Assembly: GCF_023516505.1 (NCBI RefSeq)
Contig: NZ_JAMGBB010000001.1
Span: forward strand, 2,465,001-2,529,000
DNA: 64,000 nucleotides
Origin: Sphingomonas brevis
GTDB lineage: Bacteria; Pseudomonadota; Alphaproteobacteria; Sphingomonadales; Sphingomonadaceae
Reading direction: 5' to 3'
The position numbers were made by a program, and so were the translations under genes. Under the pieces are notes generated by a model. It was not told where the DNA came from and made no database searches. It worked only from the letters and a program-made list of their open reading frames with translations. This document shows positions 1-10,997 of the stretch, piece after piece. How positions within the stretch are numbered: position 1 is the first letter of the stretch; each line of letters opens with the position of its first letter.

Positions 1-1895
<1,895 letters not shown>

Positions 1896-1899
<4 letters not shown>

Positions 1900-2426
1900 C
1901 GCTGCCGCGCCGGCAGCACCTTAGGGTTGCGCAGCAGCGCGGCCGAGATCAGCGCCACCAATAGCCCGACCGGGAAAATCTCGATGAAAGTCATCGGGAT
2001 CCGGAACAGCGGGTTTCTGTAGCTCTCCGCCATCGACTGCATCTCAGCCGCCTTGGCCTGGACCGCAGCCGGCGTGGCACCTTCGGCTTGCATGCTTTTG
2101 AGTACCGACCGGGTATAGTCGGCCATGAAGTCATAGCCCGAGACCTGCAGATAAGTTTCCCACATTAGGGCGTAGACCAGCCCCGCCACCGTGGCGATGG
2201 CCAGCCCAAGTGCGAACGCCTTGCCAAACCTGACTACCCCGCCGCACTGGACGTCGCGGTAGCGCTTCACACCGACAAAAATCAGCGACAGCGCGACCAG
2301 CATCACCAGATAGCCGAACCACAGGCTGGTCGTATGGTTGGAGAAATCCGAGGCGATGCCGATGGTCAGCACGCCACCGGCGATGGCACCGGCGATCGCG
2401 CCATAAATCAATGCGTAGCGAGTCAT
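1896..2426 (-). CDS. DUF4199 domain membrane protein
   Basis: A 176-residue integral membrane protein of unknown function, matching the DUF4199 family in pattern. Hydrophobic segments lie near residues 5-25 ([20 protein letters not shown]), 36-55, 70-95 and 145-170, with a charged loop before the last one. The start was chosen at an ATG with a strong GGGGAGG site 7 bases upstream, not at the in-frame ATG 57 bases earlier. It lies 88 bases downstream of a LuxR-type membrane regulator on the same strand, and the two probably form an operon. Genes of this family often sit beside such regulators in sphingomonads (recalled, not checked). No catalytic motif is visible. Confidence 0.8.
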
Positions 2427-2514
2427 GCTTGGCCTCCCCAATTGCAGTTGGGGATACAGGCAAAATCGGTGCGGGCCTATCACCCGGATGGGTGATTTGC
2501 CGGTAATCGCCCGG

Positions 2515-2928
2515 TCAGGCGATCAGGGCGAGGAAGCGTGCCTTCTCGATCGCCTCGACGCGGTTGCGGACCTCAAGCTTCTCGTAAAGGCGGGCGAGAT
2601 GGGTCTTGATCGTGTTGGGTGAGATGTCGAGCGCCCGCGCTAGTTCCTTGTTCGACTGGCCCGACGCCAGCCGCTCGAGAATCTCATGCTCGCGCGGCGT
2701 GAGGCCGAGCGATCGGACCGCCGCCCGGTTGACCTCAAAGGGCGTTGGCGCGGCACGTGGAGTGAGCTGGCGCGCGACCCAGGCGCCGAGCGCGAGGAAG
2801 CCGACGGCGACCAGCGCGAGGTAGATTTCGAACGAGAAGGCGTGGGCCAGGTAGCGATACTCGATCCATTGCAGCAGCGCCGCGGCGACGGCGAGCGCCA
2901 GGGCGTAGAGGATGATGGTTCGCGCCAC
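2515..2928 (-). CDS. LuxR-type transcriptional regulator with N-terminal membrane segments
   Basis: A 137-residue one-component regulator. Residues about 3-20 (TIILYALALAVAAALLQW) and 31-50 (FEIYLALVAVGFLALGAW) are two predicted membrane helices. The C-terminal half is a complete LuxR/GerE helix-turn-helix (SLGLTPREHEILERLASG, NKELARALDISPNTIKTHL, LYEKLEVRNRVEA). There is no receiver or autoinducer-binding domain, so the signal is probably sensed in or at the membrane. The start is a GTG immediately before the first hydrophobic segment; the frame stays open upstream to an ATG at 3048, but that part reads as non-protein and overlaps the divergent gene. It probably controls itself and the DUF4199 gene behind it (inference). 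Confidence 0.8.
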   Translation of the reverse strand: MARTIILYALALAVAAALLQWIEYRYLAHAFSFEIYLALVAVGFLALGAWVARQLTPRAAPTPFEVNRAAVRSLGLTPREHEILERLASGQSNKELARALDISPNTIKTHLARLYEKLEVRNRVEAIEKARFLALIA

Positions 2929-3053
2929 TTTTGCAGGCTGCCAGATGAAATGGCGGGGCGCCAGCGGTTCAGCTTGACGCAACCCAAAGCCTGCAAGTGA
3001 GTTGGGATAGCGAAATTTCACGGGGAATGCGCCGCAAACGCGGCGCAAAATTT

Positions 3054-4361
3054 ATGCGACTGAAGCTTGTTCTTATTTTGGGCGCGGCGGCGATGCTGGC
3101 CACGACTCCGCTCATGGCTGAGCCGCGCGGCGACGAACCGGTCGCGGTTCCGCGGACCATCAAGCAGGGCATCGACTTCGTCTATGTCGACCCGCAGATG
3201 TCGACCGTCGCCCGGCGTAAGCAGAAGCCGCAGAACTGGCTGCAACGCCTGTTCAACCCAGCCGCCAACCGCCGCGGCGCGCCCAATCCGCTGTTCGACC
3301 AGCTGGCGCAAGGGCTGCAGCAATATCAGGCGAGCTGGGGCCGCCTACCGCAGACCAAGATTCCGGCCGGCGCGGCGCTGAAGCGCGGCTCGACCGGCAA
3401 GCGCGTCGCTTTGCTCCGCACCCGCCTTGGGCTGTCGGGCTCCGGTGGTTATGACGATCAGTTAGCGCAGGCCGTGTCGTCCTATCAGGCGGTGCACGGC
3501 CTCGGGAACCCCGACGGTATCGCCGGCAAGGCGACCATCGCTTCCCTGAACCGGGGTTCGACCTATTTTGCGCGGCGGATCGCGATCAACATGGAGCGGG
3601 CCTATCGCCTTCCGGCGATCCGCGCGTTCGACCGCTATGTGGTGGTCGATAGCGGCGCGGCGGAAGTCTATTATTTCAACCGCGACCGCATGGCCGACAA
3701 GATGCGCGTCGTGGTCGGCGCGCCAAAGACCAAGACCCCGATCATGGCGGTGCTGATGCGCAACGCCCGGGTCGATCCCTATTGGAACGTGCCGCCCGAA
3801 CTGGTCCGCAGCCTCACCGCCAAGAAGGTCGGCGAAATGGGCCTCTCTTATTTCAAGGACTTCCATTACGAAGTGCTGTCGGACTGGGGCCCCAACGCCA
3901 GGATCATCGATCCAAAGACGGTCAACTGGAAAGGCATCGCCTCGGGCAAGGTCAAGCCCACGGTCCATGTCCGCCAGCTTCCCGGACCGTGGAATTCGAT
4001 GCGCAACATGAAGTTCGAAATGCCCAACGATTTCGGCATCTACCTCCACGACACGCCGCATGACGAGCTGTTCGCGCAGGACGAGCGCCACCTCAGCAAC
4101 GGCTGCGTCCGGCTGGAGGATTACAAGCGCTTCGCAGGCTGGGTGTTCGGCTATGTGCCGCAGTCGCAGAACGGGCTGGAGGCGAAAGTCGACCTGCCTC
4201 GGCCCGTGCCGGTTTACATGACCTATCTGACTGTCGCAGCGACGGCGAATGGAGTGACCTTCCGGCCCGACATTTATGGGTTCGATGCGCTGGCCATGCC
4301 GCAGATGTTCGGAGGGTCGACTGAGGTCGCGACCGCACTCGACGGGACCGACCTTTCATAA
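3054..4361 (+). CDS. L,D-transpeptidase (YkuD domain, YcbB-like)
   Basis: Periplasmic enzyme that forms meso-diaminopimelate cross-links in peptidoglycan or attaches proteins to it. The 435-residue product begins with a signal peptide (LKLVLILGAAAMLATTPLMA). A putative peptidoglycan-binding region follows (about residues 100-170, including GSTGKRVALLRTRLGL and NPDGIAGKATIASL). The YkuD catalytic core contains IYLHDTPHDELFAQDERHLS followed by NGCVRLED, which supplies the catalytic His and Cys (Cys near residue 351). The ATG at 3054 was preferred because the signal peptide starts there; in-frame ATGs at 2997 and 3027 would add a charged extension. The gene is divergent from the LuxR-type regulator and monocistronic in appearance. 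Confidence 0.9.
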   Translation: MRLKLVLILGAAAMLATTPLMAEPRGDEPVAVPRTIKQGIDFVYVDPQMSTVARRKQKPQNWLQRLFNPAANRRGAPNPLFDQLAQGLQQYQASWGRLPQTKIPAGAALKRGSTGKRVALLRTRLGLSGSGGYDDQLAQAVSSYQAVHGLGNPDGIAGKATIASLNRGSTYFARRIAINMERAYRLPAIRAFDRYVVVDSGAAEVYYFNRDRMADKMRVVVGAPKTKTPIMAVLMRNARVDPYWNVPPELVRSLTAKKVGEMGLSYFKDFHYEVLSDWGPNARIIDPKTVNWKGIASGKVKPTVHVRQLPGPWNSMRNMKFEMPNDFGIYLHDTPHDELFAQDERHLSNGCVRLEDYKRFAGWVFGYVPQSQNGLEAKVDLPRPVPVYMTYLTVAATANGVTFRPDIYGFDALAMPQMFGGSTEVATALDGTDLS

Positions 4362-4461
4362 TACCGCCGCACGCAGCCGCGTAGCGCCCGTTCATCGACG
4401 GCCCTTTGTCGCGCGAGCTTCCCGCGCCATGGTCCCGCAAAACGACTCGCGGGAGGGATGA

Positions 4462-5964
4462 ATGAGGCTTTCGATTACATGCGCGCTGGCGCTTGCCTTG
4501 GCGGCGGCGCCGGCAATGGCCCAGGACAAGGGCGGCAAGGACGACAAGCAGGCGCCGGCTGAGAAGGTCGTCCCGCAGGTTCATACGACGCGCCTCAGCG
4601 GCGTCTTCGGCGGGCAGAAGGTAAATTATGGCGCGACGATCGGCGAGACCATCCTGTCGGCCGAGGATGGCACGCAGAAGGCCGCGATCGTCACCATCGC
4701 TTACGTCAAGGAGGGGCGCGACCCGTCCCGGCCGGTCACCTTCCTGTTCAATGGCGGGCCCGGCTCAGGCACGGTCTGGCTGCAGATGGGTGCGTTCGGG
4801 CCGAAGCGGGTCGCGATCCCATCGGATGCTCGCGACGACGGCGGTCCGCCCTATCCGCTGCTCGACAATCCCGACAGCCTGCTCGACGTCACCGACCTGG
4901 TGTTCATCGACCCGCCGGGAACCGGTTTCTCCCGGCTGATCGGCAAGACCGATCCCAAGGAATTTTACGGAGTAACCGCGGACGCCAAGTCGGTCGCCGA
5001 GGTGATCCGCCGCTGGCTCAATGAAAACGGCCGGTGGAACAGCCCGAAATATCTGGGCGGCGAAAGCTATGGCACGACCCGTTCGGCAGCGGTCGTCAAC
5101 CAGCTTGAAGGCTCGACCTACAATGACGTCGGGCTCAACGGGATCATTCTCATCTCGACCGTGCTCGATTTCGCCGCCGGAGCAGACACGCCCGGAAACG
5201 AGCTCAGCTACATCACCAACCTCCCGTCGATGGCAGCTGTTGCGCTCTATCATGGCAAGGCCGAGGCCCCGTCGGTCGAGCAGTTCACGCAGGAGGCACG
5301 AGCCTTCGCGATCGGCCCTTATGCGGCGGCGCTGCTCAAGGGCCAGAACCTTGGCGCGGAAGAACGCGCTTCGGTTCGCAGCCGGCTGGCGCACTTCACC
5401 GGTCTTAGCGAAGCATTCCTCGACCGAGCCGACCTTCGAGTCACCCCGGACCGTTTCTGGAAGGAGTTGCTGCGCGACCGCGGCCTCACCGTCGGCCGGC
5501 TCGACAGCCGCTACACCGGCAAGGACTATGACAGCGCTGGCGAGAATATCGACAACGACCCAAGCTTCTACGGCATCGATGCGGGCTATACCGCCGCCGT
5601 CAACGCCTGGGAACGCGACGGCCTCGGCTTCAAGACCGACCGCGAATATCAGTCGATCTCGCAGCTGATCCCGAGCTGGGACTGGAATCTGGCGGGCGGC
5701 CGCGACACCAACGCCTACCTCAACGTCACTCCCTATATCGGCAGGGCGTTGCGTGAGAATTCAGGGCTGAGGGTGTTCGTCGGCCAGGGCTATTACGACT
5801 TCGCCACGCCTTTCTTCGCGGCCGAATATGCGCTGTCGCGGACCGGCATCCCCCAGGACCGGGTCGAGTTCCATTATTATCACGCCGGACACATGATGTA
5901 CGTGCGCGACGAGGACCGGGCCAAGCTGACCCGCGACATTCGCCAGTTCATCCGATCGCGCTAG
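4462..5964 (+). CDS. S10 family serine carboxypeptidase, secreted
   Basis: A 500-residue exported alpha/beta-hydrolase peptidase that should remove C-terminal residues from peptides. A signal peptide occupies residues 1-20 (CALALALAAAPAMA). Family motifs are all present: the oxyanion segment FNGGPGSG near residue 97, the nucleophile elbow GGESYG with Ser202, the acid in GYYDFATPF, and the catalytic His in YHAGHMMY near the C-terminus. The ATG follows a GGGAGGG ribosome site by 4 bases. It ends three bases before the stop of a convergent membrane protein gene. Such peptidases are common in sphingomonads together with M20 and S41 enzymes, both also in this window. Confidence 0.93.
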   Translation: MRLSITCALALALAAAPAMAQDKGGKDDKQAPAEKVVPQVHTTRLSGVFGGQKVNYGATIGETILSAEDGTQKAAIVTIAYVKEGRDPSRPVTFLFNGGPGSGTVWLQMGAFGPKRVAIPSDARDDGGPPYPLLDNPDSLLDVTDLVFIDPPGTGFSRLIGKTDPKEFYGVTADAKSVAEVIRRWLNENGRWNSPKYLGGESYGTTRSAAVVNQLEGSTYNDVGLNGIILISTVLDFAAGADTPGNELSYITNLPSMAAVALYHGKAEAPSVEQFTQEARAFAIGPYAAALLKGQNLGAEERASVRSRLAHFTGLSEAFLDRADLRVTPDRFWKELLRDRGLTVGRLDSRYTGKDYDSAGENIDNDPSFYGIDAGYTAAVNAWERDGLGFKTDREYQSISQLIPSWDWNLAGGRDTNAYLNVTPYIGRALRENSGLRVFVGQGYYDFATPFFAAEYALSRTGIPQDRVEFHYYHAGHMMYVRDEDRAKLTRDIRQFIRSR

Positions 5965-5967
5965 GCT

Positions 5968-6426
5968 CTAGCGGAGCACGCCCGCTTTCCGCTGGCGAAG
6001 CCCGTAATAATAGAGCAGCGCCGCGACGCCGATGATCACCCATGGCATGAACGCCATGCCGCCTTCGTTCATCGGGGGCGGCGCGGGCGGCGCAAGGAAG
6101 ATCTGGTAGCCGAGGCCAACTATCGCGCCGAGCAAAGACAGGCCCAGCGCCGGGACTGCCCAGCGGTGGCGCATCAGCAGCAGGATCGAACCGGCCAGGC
6201 CCATCCACACGCCTAGCCCCCAGCCGAATTGGGCATAGAATGGGAAGCTGTCGACCCAGGCCAGCATGGCCTGCGGATCGACGCCCCCGCCCATGCTTTC
6301 GAAATATGCCTCGTTGCGCATCCGGGTCATCAGATAGTCGTAGCAACCGAACCCGTTCCACAGGAGTGACAACAGGCCGACGATCCACAGGTGGACCGGC
6401 GCCTTCGCGGCTTGCACATCTTGCAT
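5968..6426 (-). CDS. Conserved hypothetical membrane protein, 4 predicted helices
   Basis: A 152-residue integral membrane protein I cannot assign beyond general resemblance to small sphingomonad sugar-transporter-like or DoxX-like proteins. Hydrophobic stretches lie at about 12-30 (LWIVGLLSLLWNGFGCYDY), 65-85, 93-115 and 122-140, the last ending in a basic tail (LRQRKAGVLR). A short loop GGGVDPQAM separates the first pair. The chosen ATG has a GGAGGGGG site 7 bases upstream; that site sits next to a tandem 7-base repeat (ATGCAAG twice), which also creates an out-of-frame ATG. Convergent with the S10 peptidase gene. Confidence 0.7.
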   Translation of the reverse strand: MQDVQAAKAPVHLWIVGLLSLLWNGFGCYDYLMTRMRNEAYFESMGGGVDPQAMLAWVDSFPFYAQFGWGLGVWMGLAGSILLLMRHRWAVPALGLSLLGAIVGLGYQIFLAPPAPPPMNEGGMAFMPWVIIGVAALLYYYGLRQRKAGVLR

Positions 6427-6570
6427 CTTGCATCCCCCTCCAATTACCGGCTCGTTTCGCCGCCCAGGGAACGTCACGCGGGCGGGGAAAGGGCCAGCCG
6501 CCGCATCAGCCGCAATTTGCCTCTTGCTGTCAATCGCTGAACCCTTCGCGCTCAGCCGCGTTGACAAGGC

Positions 6571-7164
6571 ATGTGGAGGTTCGCTGCGTTATTTCCGTTC
6601 CTCGGGTTTCTGGCTTTGCTGGCCTGCGCCAAGCAGGATCCGGTCGACGATAATGCCGTCGCGCCGCCCGTGGAGCTCAGCGGCGATGTGTCGGCGGCCG
6701 GGCTTGCCGCGCCCGCCAATGCAGCCGCGGCGGAAGCGATCCAGCAGGCGGCCTTGCCGTCCGCCACCGGCGGCCTCAAATGGGCCTATCGGGCGACCGA
6801 CCGGACAGCCCTGTTCGGCCCGCCGGGGACGCCTGCCTTCTCGATCCAGTGCGACAGGCAGCGCGAGGGCGACAATCAGCTGGTATTCGTGCGCTACCTG
6901 CCGCCGACCGGCGGCGGCAATGCAACATTGAGCTTTACCGGCAATGGCAAGGCGGCCTCGGTGCCGATTGCGGCCGTGACCGATACTGACGGCCGGGGCG
7001 GCCAGTGGCGCGCGTCGGTTTCGGTTAGCGACAGCGTCCGCGATATTGCCGAGGCTTTCGCGGGTCCCGGCACCGTCAATGTCTCCCTGACCGGGCTGGC
7101 ACCTCTGGTGGTTCCCGCCACTGCTGAGCCGCGGCGAGCGTTGGCGGAGTGCCTGCGCGGCTAG
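6571..7164 (+). CDS. Putative lipoprotein, unknown function
   Basis: A 197-residue exported protein. The N-terminus is a lipoprotein signal peptide with a good lipobox (FLGFLALLAC, Cys19). The mature part has an Ala-rich linker (to about residue 65) and then a beta-rich domain with alternating hydrophobic residues (ATLSFTGNGKAASVP, TVNVSLTGLAPLVVP). I do not recognise a named family and see no catalytic motif. The stop shares a CTAG with the stop of the convergent permease-like gene. Confidence 0.7.
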   Translation: MWRFAALFPFLGFLALLACAKQDPVDDNAVAPPVELSGDVSAAGLAAPANAAAAEAIQQAALPSATGGLKWAYRATDRTALFGPPGTPAFSIQCDRQREGDNQLVFVRYLPPTGGGNATLSFTGNGKAASVPIAAVTDTDGRGGQWRASVSVSDSVRDIAEAFAGPGTVNVSLTGLAPLVVPATAEPRRALAECLRG

Positions 7165-7595
7165 GGCTTGCGGATGCCCTGCGGTTGATCGCCGCTCGCC
7201 AGCTGCAACCGCTGCTCTTTCAGCTGGACGATTTCTTCTTCGGGCAGATCCTCAATCCCTGCCATCTCATTATGCGCCCGGCGAGCGGCGATGATCAGCT
7301 CGTCGAGCTTGGCGTGCATCGCGACGTCCCGGCGATGCGCCTCGATCTCGCGCTCGTTCTGGCGATTGAGCACCATCTGGCTGAGCGAGATGGCCAGGAT
7401 CGAGAGCGCAGCGGTCAGGAGATCGGCGCCCAGGCCGAGCGCGAACCAGGCAATGCAGATAATGATGACGCCGATCTGCGCATAGGGATGAGCGGAAAGG
7501 TCGGAGAACCAGGCCGAAGCGTCGCAGCCGAGCCGGTACAGCCAGCTGCGCTGATTGCCATTGGACGCGTTACCGTTCCGGGTCTCTTTTCCCAT
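7161..7595 (-). CDS. Low affinity iron permease family protein
   Basis: A 144-residue protein matching the low-affinity iron permease family (PF04120 pattern). Two adjacent membrane segments, about residues 39-57 (AQIGVIIICIAWFALGLGA) and 59-76 (LLTAALSILAISLSQMVL), precede the signature cytoplasmic region with LDELIIAARRAHNEMAGIE and LPEEEI. Bacterial members are much shorter than the fungal Fet4 transporter for which the family is named, so transport of iron is not established. The gene is convergent with the lipoprotein gene and starts 34 bases downstream of the M20 peptidase stop, so the two minus-strand genes could be co-transcribed. Confidence 0.85.
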   Translation of the reverse strand: MGKETRNGNASNGNQRSWLYRLGCDASAWFSDLSAHPYAQIGVIIICIAWFALGLGADLLTAALSILAISLSQMVLNRQNEREIEAHRRDVAMHAKLDELIIAARRAHNEMAGIEDLPEEEIVQLKEQRLQLASGDQPQGIRKP

Positions 7596-7629
7596 CGGCG
7601 GCGAAACGACGGGCCAACCGCGGAAGTTC

Positions 7630-8949
7630 CTAGCGGCGTTCGGCGGCCAGCCGGCTCATCAGGATCGCGGCGCGCTTGGCCTGGCGCCAGATGGACGCGA
7701 TGTCGACGGTCTCACCCGGTGCATGATCTCCGCGGCTGGCAGGGCCGAGCCCGACCAGCCCGTCGACGTCCGCGGCGACAAAACTTATGTCTCCCGCTCC
7801 GCGCTTGACCGGGTCGAGCTCACCCATTTCCGGCAGGTTCATATCGCGGTTGACCAGGTTGAGTTTGCCGAGCAGGGCGCGGTTCCCCTCGGTCGGAGCC
7901 ATTGGCGGATAGCCGTCGCGGTCGAAGTCGATCTTCGCCGTTGCGCCATTCAATGGCTTGGCGACGATCGCCCGCATCCTGGCCTGGGTTCGGTCGAACT
8001 GCTCCTGGGAGAGCGCGCGGAGGTCGCCGCGGGCAACTGCGGTTGCTGCGATAATGTTGGTCTTGCCGGTCGCATCGAGCCGGATGCGGCCCTCGTCGAG
8101 CTTGGTGGTCGCGCCGCCACCGACCAGGCCGACGTTGAAGGTCAGCTTGTCCTCCGGCAGCTCGCGGCGAAAGCTGTCAATGATCCTCGCCAGCTCATAG
8201 ATCGCGCCGCTCCCGGCTTCTTGCGTGAAGATGCCGCTGCTATGGCCCGACCGGGCGGTGACGGTCAGGGTCCAGCTGTTCGAGCTGCGACGGGCGATTG
8301 ACCCCATGTCGCGCAATCCGTCCAGGCCGACATCTTGCGCAAGGCCTTCGAAGTCGAGCGCGACGTCGGCGCGCTTTCCAGCTGCGACCAGGTCGGCCCT
8401 CGCAACCTCGATCGGGTTGCCGCTGTCCTCTTCGTCGCCGGTCAGGACGATCTCGATGTTGGCTTGTCTTAGCGTTCCCGCATCGCGCATCGCGCGGAGC
8501 GCCGCCACCATCACCGCCATTCCGCCCTTGTCGTCGCCGGCGCCGGGGCCTTCGCCGTCATTGCCGGTGCGCTTCCATTGCTGGAACGGGCTGTCCGGCT
8601 CGAACACCGTGTCGAGGTGGCCGATCAGCAGCAGCTTCTTGCCCCGACCATTGCCCATGTGGGTGGCGACGATGTGCCCGGCGCGGCCGGTCGAGCGCAT
8701 GTCGATCCACTGCACTTTGAACCCCAAAGGCTCCAGCTCGGCGCGAAGCATCTCGCCGACCTTGGTTACGCCCTCGATATTGAGCGATCCGCTGTTCTGG
8801 TTGACCCAGCGTTCCAGCATGGCCAGCGTCCGCGCCTGTTCGGCATCGACGGTGCGAACCATCCGCGTTTCGGCCGGGGTCAGCTTGGCAAGGGCGGGGG
8901 CAGGCGTGAGCGCGAGCGCGGCAAGCGCGACGGATAGGGTGCGGAACAT
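7630..8949 (-). CDS. M20 family metallopeptidase (glutamate carboxypeptidase-like), exported
   Basis: A 439-residue zinc exopeptidase of the M20/M25/M40 clan, closest in pattern to carboxypeptidase G2-type glutamate carboxypeptidases. A signal peptide spans residues 1-21 (LSVALAALALTPAPALA). Metal and catalytic motifs are in order: LIGHLDTVFEPD (first His and the catalytic Asp), GAGDDKGGMAVM (bridging Asp), TGDEEDSG (general-base Glu pair), and a dimerisation domain with ARSGHSSGIF. The product should hydrolyse C-terminal or amide-linked residues in the periplasm. Downstream on the same strand lies the small permease-like gene. Confidence 0.9.
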   Translation of the reverse strand: MFRTLSVALAALALTPAPALAKLTPAETRMVRTVDAEQARTLAMLERWVNQNSGSLNIEGVTKVGEMLRAELEPLGFKVQWIDMRSTGRAGHIVATHMGNGRGKKLLLIGHLDTVFEPDSPFQQWKRTGNDGEGPGAGDDKGGMAVMVAALRAMRDAGTLRQANIEIVLTGDEEDSGNPIEVARADLVAAGKRADVALDFEGLAQDVGLDGLRDMGSIARRSSNSWTLTVTARSGHSSGIFTQEAGSGAIYELARIIDSFRRELPEDKLTFNVGLVGGGATTKLDEGRIRLDATGKTNIIAATAVARGDLRALSQEQFDRTQARMRAIVAKPLNGATAKIDFDRDGYPPMAPTEGNRALLGKLNLVNRDMNLPEMGELDPVKRGAGDISFVAADVDGLVGLGPASRGDHAPGETVDIASIWRQAKRAAILMSRLAAERR

Positions 8950-9106
8950 GGCGGTAACTTAGCAGCGGTCCTTCCGACCTCAAGGGAGAGGGCCATCGAA
9001 TTCCAATGGCCGAAATCGACCCATTGCTGACATTGGCTGCCCGTCCAGGGCGGCGCCCTGCTGCAATGACATCGCGATTGAGTCCTGATAACGATCGCGT
9101 AGGAGC

Positions 9107-10870
9107 ATGGCGCAGGTCTTTGTATCTTACGCGCGGCCGGACGAGCCGTTTGCCACGCGAGCGGCAGATGCGTTGAAAGCGCTGGGCTATGACGTGTGGC
9201 GAGACGCTGAACTTCCAGCGCATCGAGCTTACGCAGACGTTATCGACGAACAGCTGAAGTCGGCCAAGGCGGTTCTCGTCCTGTGGTCCGCGGATTCGGC
9301 AAAGTCGCAGTGGGTGAGATCAGAGGCCGACGCCGCGCGCCAGTTAGGAACATTGGTTCAAGCCAGTCTTGACGACACGATCCCGCCGATGCCGTTCAAT
9401 CAAATCCAATGCGCGGACCTTAAGGACTGGGACGGAGCCTCCGACGTGCCTGGATGGCGCAAACTGACGGCAAGCGTGCAGGCGCTGGCAGGGGGCGCCA
9501 TTGAGCAAGGTCCCAAATCCCGGATCGCCGGACGGCCTGTCTCCGTCTGTGTTCTGCCATTCCAGAATATGAGCGGGGACGCCGAGCAGGAGTATTTCAG
9601 CGACGGCATCAGCGAGGACATTACGACCGATCTTTCGAAGGTGTCGGCCCTGGAGGTGATCGCTCGCAATACCGCCTTCTCGCTGAAGGGCCTTGCCATC
9701 GACGTCGCCGAAATCGCGCAAAAGCTGGGCGTCACCCACGTGCTTGAAGGAAGCGTACGCAAGTCGGGGAACCGGGTCAGGATCACGGCCCAGCTGATTG
9801 ACGGGAAGAGCGGCGGCCATGTCTGGGCGGAACGTTATGACCGGGACCTCACCGACATATTCGCGATCCAGGACGAGATCAGCCAGGCGATCGTAAGCGC
9901 GCTCAAGGTCAATCTCCTTCCCGAAGAGAAGACGGCCATTGAGAGCCGCGGAACCGGCGATGCCAACGCCTATAATTTCTATCTCATGGCTCGGAAATAT
10001 TGGGTTTCGGGCAATTATGGCGACATCAAGCGGGAGCAGCGCGTGATCCGCCTTGCCCGGCGCGCGGTCGAAATCGATCCGAACTATGCACAGGCCTGGG
10101 CCCTGATGGCGCTGGCACAGGTCAGCCTTCGCTATTATTTCGGGGTTACGGATGAAGATGGCGAAGCGTCGGCGGACCGGGCCTTGGCGATCGACCCGAC
10201 CATCGCCGAAGCCTATGCCGTAAGAGCGCACATCTTTGCTGAACAAGGCGATCTTGATTCCGCCAATCGACAGATCCGCAAAGCACTGGAGCTTGATCCG
10301 GACTCATGGGAGGTGAATCGGGAAGCGGCCCGGATCGCCACGGCGCAACGCAAGACGGCCGATGCGATGCGCCACTATGAGAAGGCGGTCGAACTCATCG
10401 AGACCGACTATCATAGCTGGGGGATGCTGGTGATGTGTTACCAGGCGCTGGGCGACCGCGAAGGCGTGCTGCGCGGGGCGGAAATGATGCACTCTCAAGC
10501 GGAGAAGGTGCTTGCCGAGGACCCGAGCAATGGTGCGGCGCTAGGCATTTGCGCGGGCGGGCACGCGATTGCCGGAAACCGCGACCAGGCGATGGAAACG
10601 ATCGAGCGCGCGATGCTGATTGACCCCGACAACTTGAACATGCGGTATAATTTTGGCTGCGTGCTGAGCGCCTACCTGCAGGACCGGGAGGCATCAGTTG
10701 ATGTGCTGGTGCCTGTCCTAGCCGAGGCTAATTTAACCTTGGTGAAGGCGGCCGTTTTCGACCCTGACCTGGACTTCCTGAGGGGTGACGAGCGCTTCGA
10801 GAAGGCGCTCGCGGATGCTCAGCTGCGTTTGGGAATCGATCCCGCGCCTGCTAGTCCTGCCGCAACGTAA
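9107..10870 (+). CDS. TIR domain / FlgO-like domain / TPR repeat protein
   Basis: A 587-residue, apparently cytoplasmic multidomain protein. Residues 1-125 are a TIR domain ([10 protein letters not shown] at the start, [16 protein letters not shown] in the middle); Glu73 sits where TIR NADases carry their catalytic glutamate. Residues 145-270 match the TolB/FlgO-like domain often annotated with adenylate cyclases ([40 protein letters not shown]), and about 290-570 are TPR repeats ([46 protein letters not shown]). No cyclase catalytic domain and no membrane segment are visible. The AGGAG site is unusually close (1 base) to the ATG. The gene stands alone. TIR domains act in signalling, defence or NAD cleavage; which applies here is unknown. 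Confidence 0.88.
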   Translation: MAQVFVSYARPDEPFATRAADALKALGYDVWRDAELPAHRAYADVIDEQLKSAKAVLVLWSADSAKSQWVRSEADAARQLGTLVQASLDDTIPPMPFNQIQCADLKDWDGASDVPGWRKLTASVQALAGGAIEQGPKSRIAGRPVSVCVLPFQNMSGDAEQEYFSDGISEDITTDLSKVSALEVIARNTAFSLKGLAIDVAEIAQKLGVTHVLEGSVRKSGNRVRITAQLIDGKSGGHVWAERYDRDLTDIFAIQDEISQAIVSALKVNLLPEEKTAIESRGTGDANAYNFYLMARKYWVSGNYGDIKREQRVIRLARRAVEIDPNYAQAWALMALAQVSLRYYFGVTDEDGEASADRALAIDPTIAEAYAVRAHIFAEQGDLDSANRQIRKALELDPDSWEVNREAARIATAQRKTADAMRHYEKAVELIETDYHSWGMLVMCYQALGDREGVLRGAEMMHSQAEKVLAEDPSNGAALGICAGGHAIAGNRDQAMETIERAMLIDPDNLNMRYNFGCVLSAYLQDREASVDVLVPVLAEANLTLVKAAVFDPDLDFLRGDERFEKALADAQLRLGIDPAPASPAAT

Positions 10871-10997
10871 GCGCGATTACGCCTCGGCTCCCCTAACGTC
10901 TGCTATCCACACATTCCGGACATTGGCCGCCGGCAATTTGGAACGGCTAGCCTTTCCCGTCGCACCGGCGCATCAGTTACTCGCGACGGAGGCGATT

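Noticed and set aside
6422-6433. Tandem 7-base repeat (CATCTTG) at the start of the small membrane protein gene
   Set aside because: Only two and a fraction copies; probably replication slippage with no evident role beyond creating an extra out-of-frame ATG.
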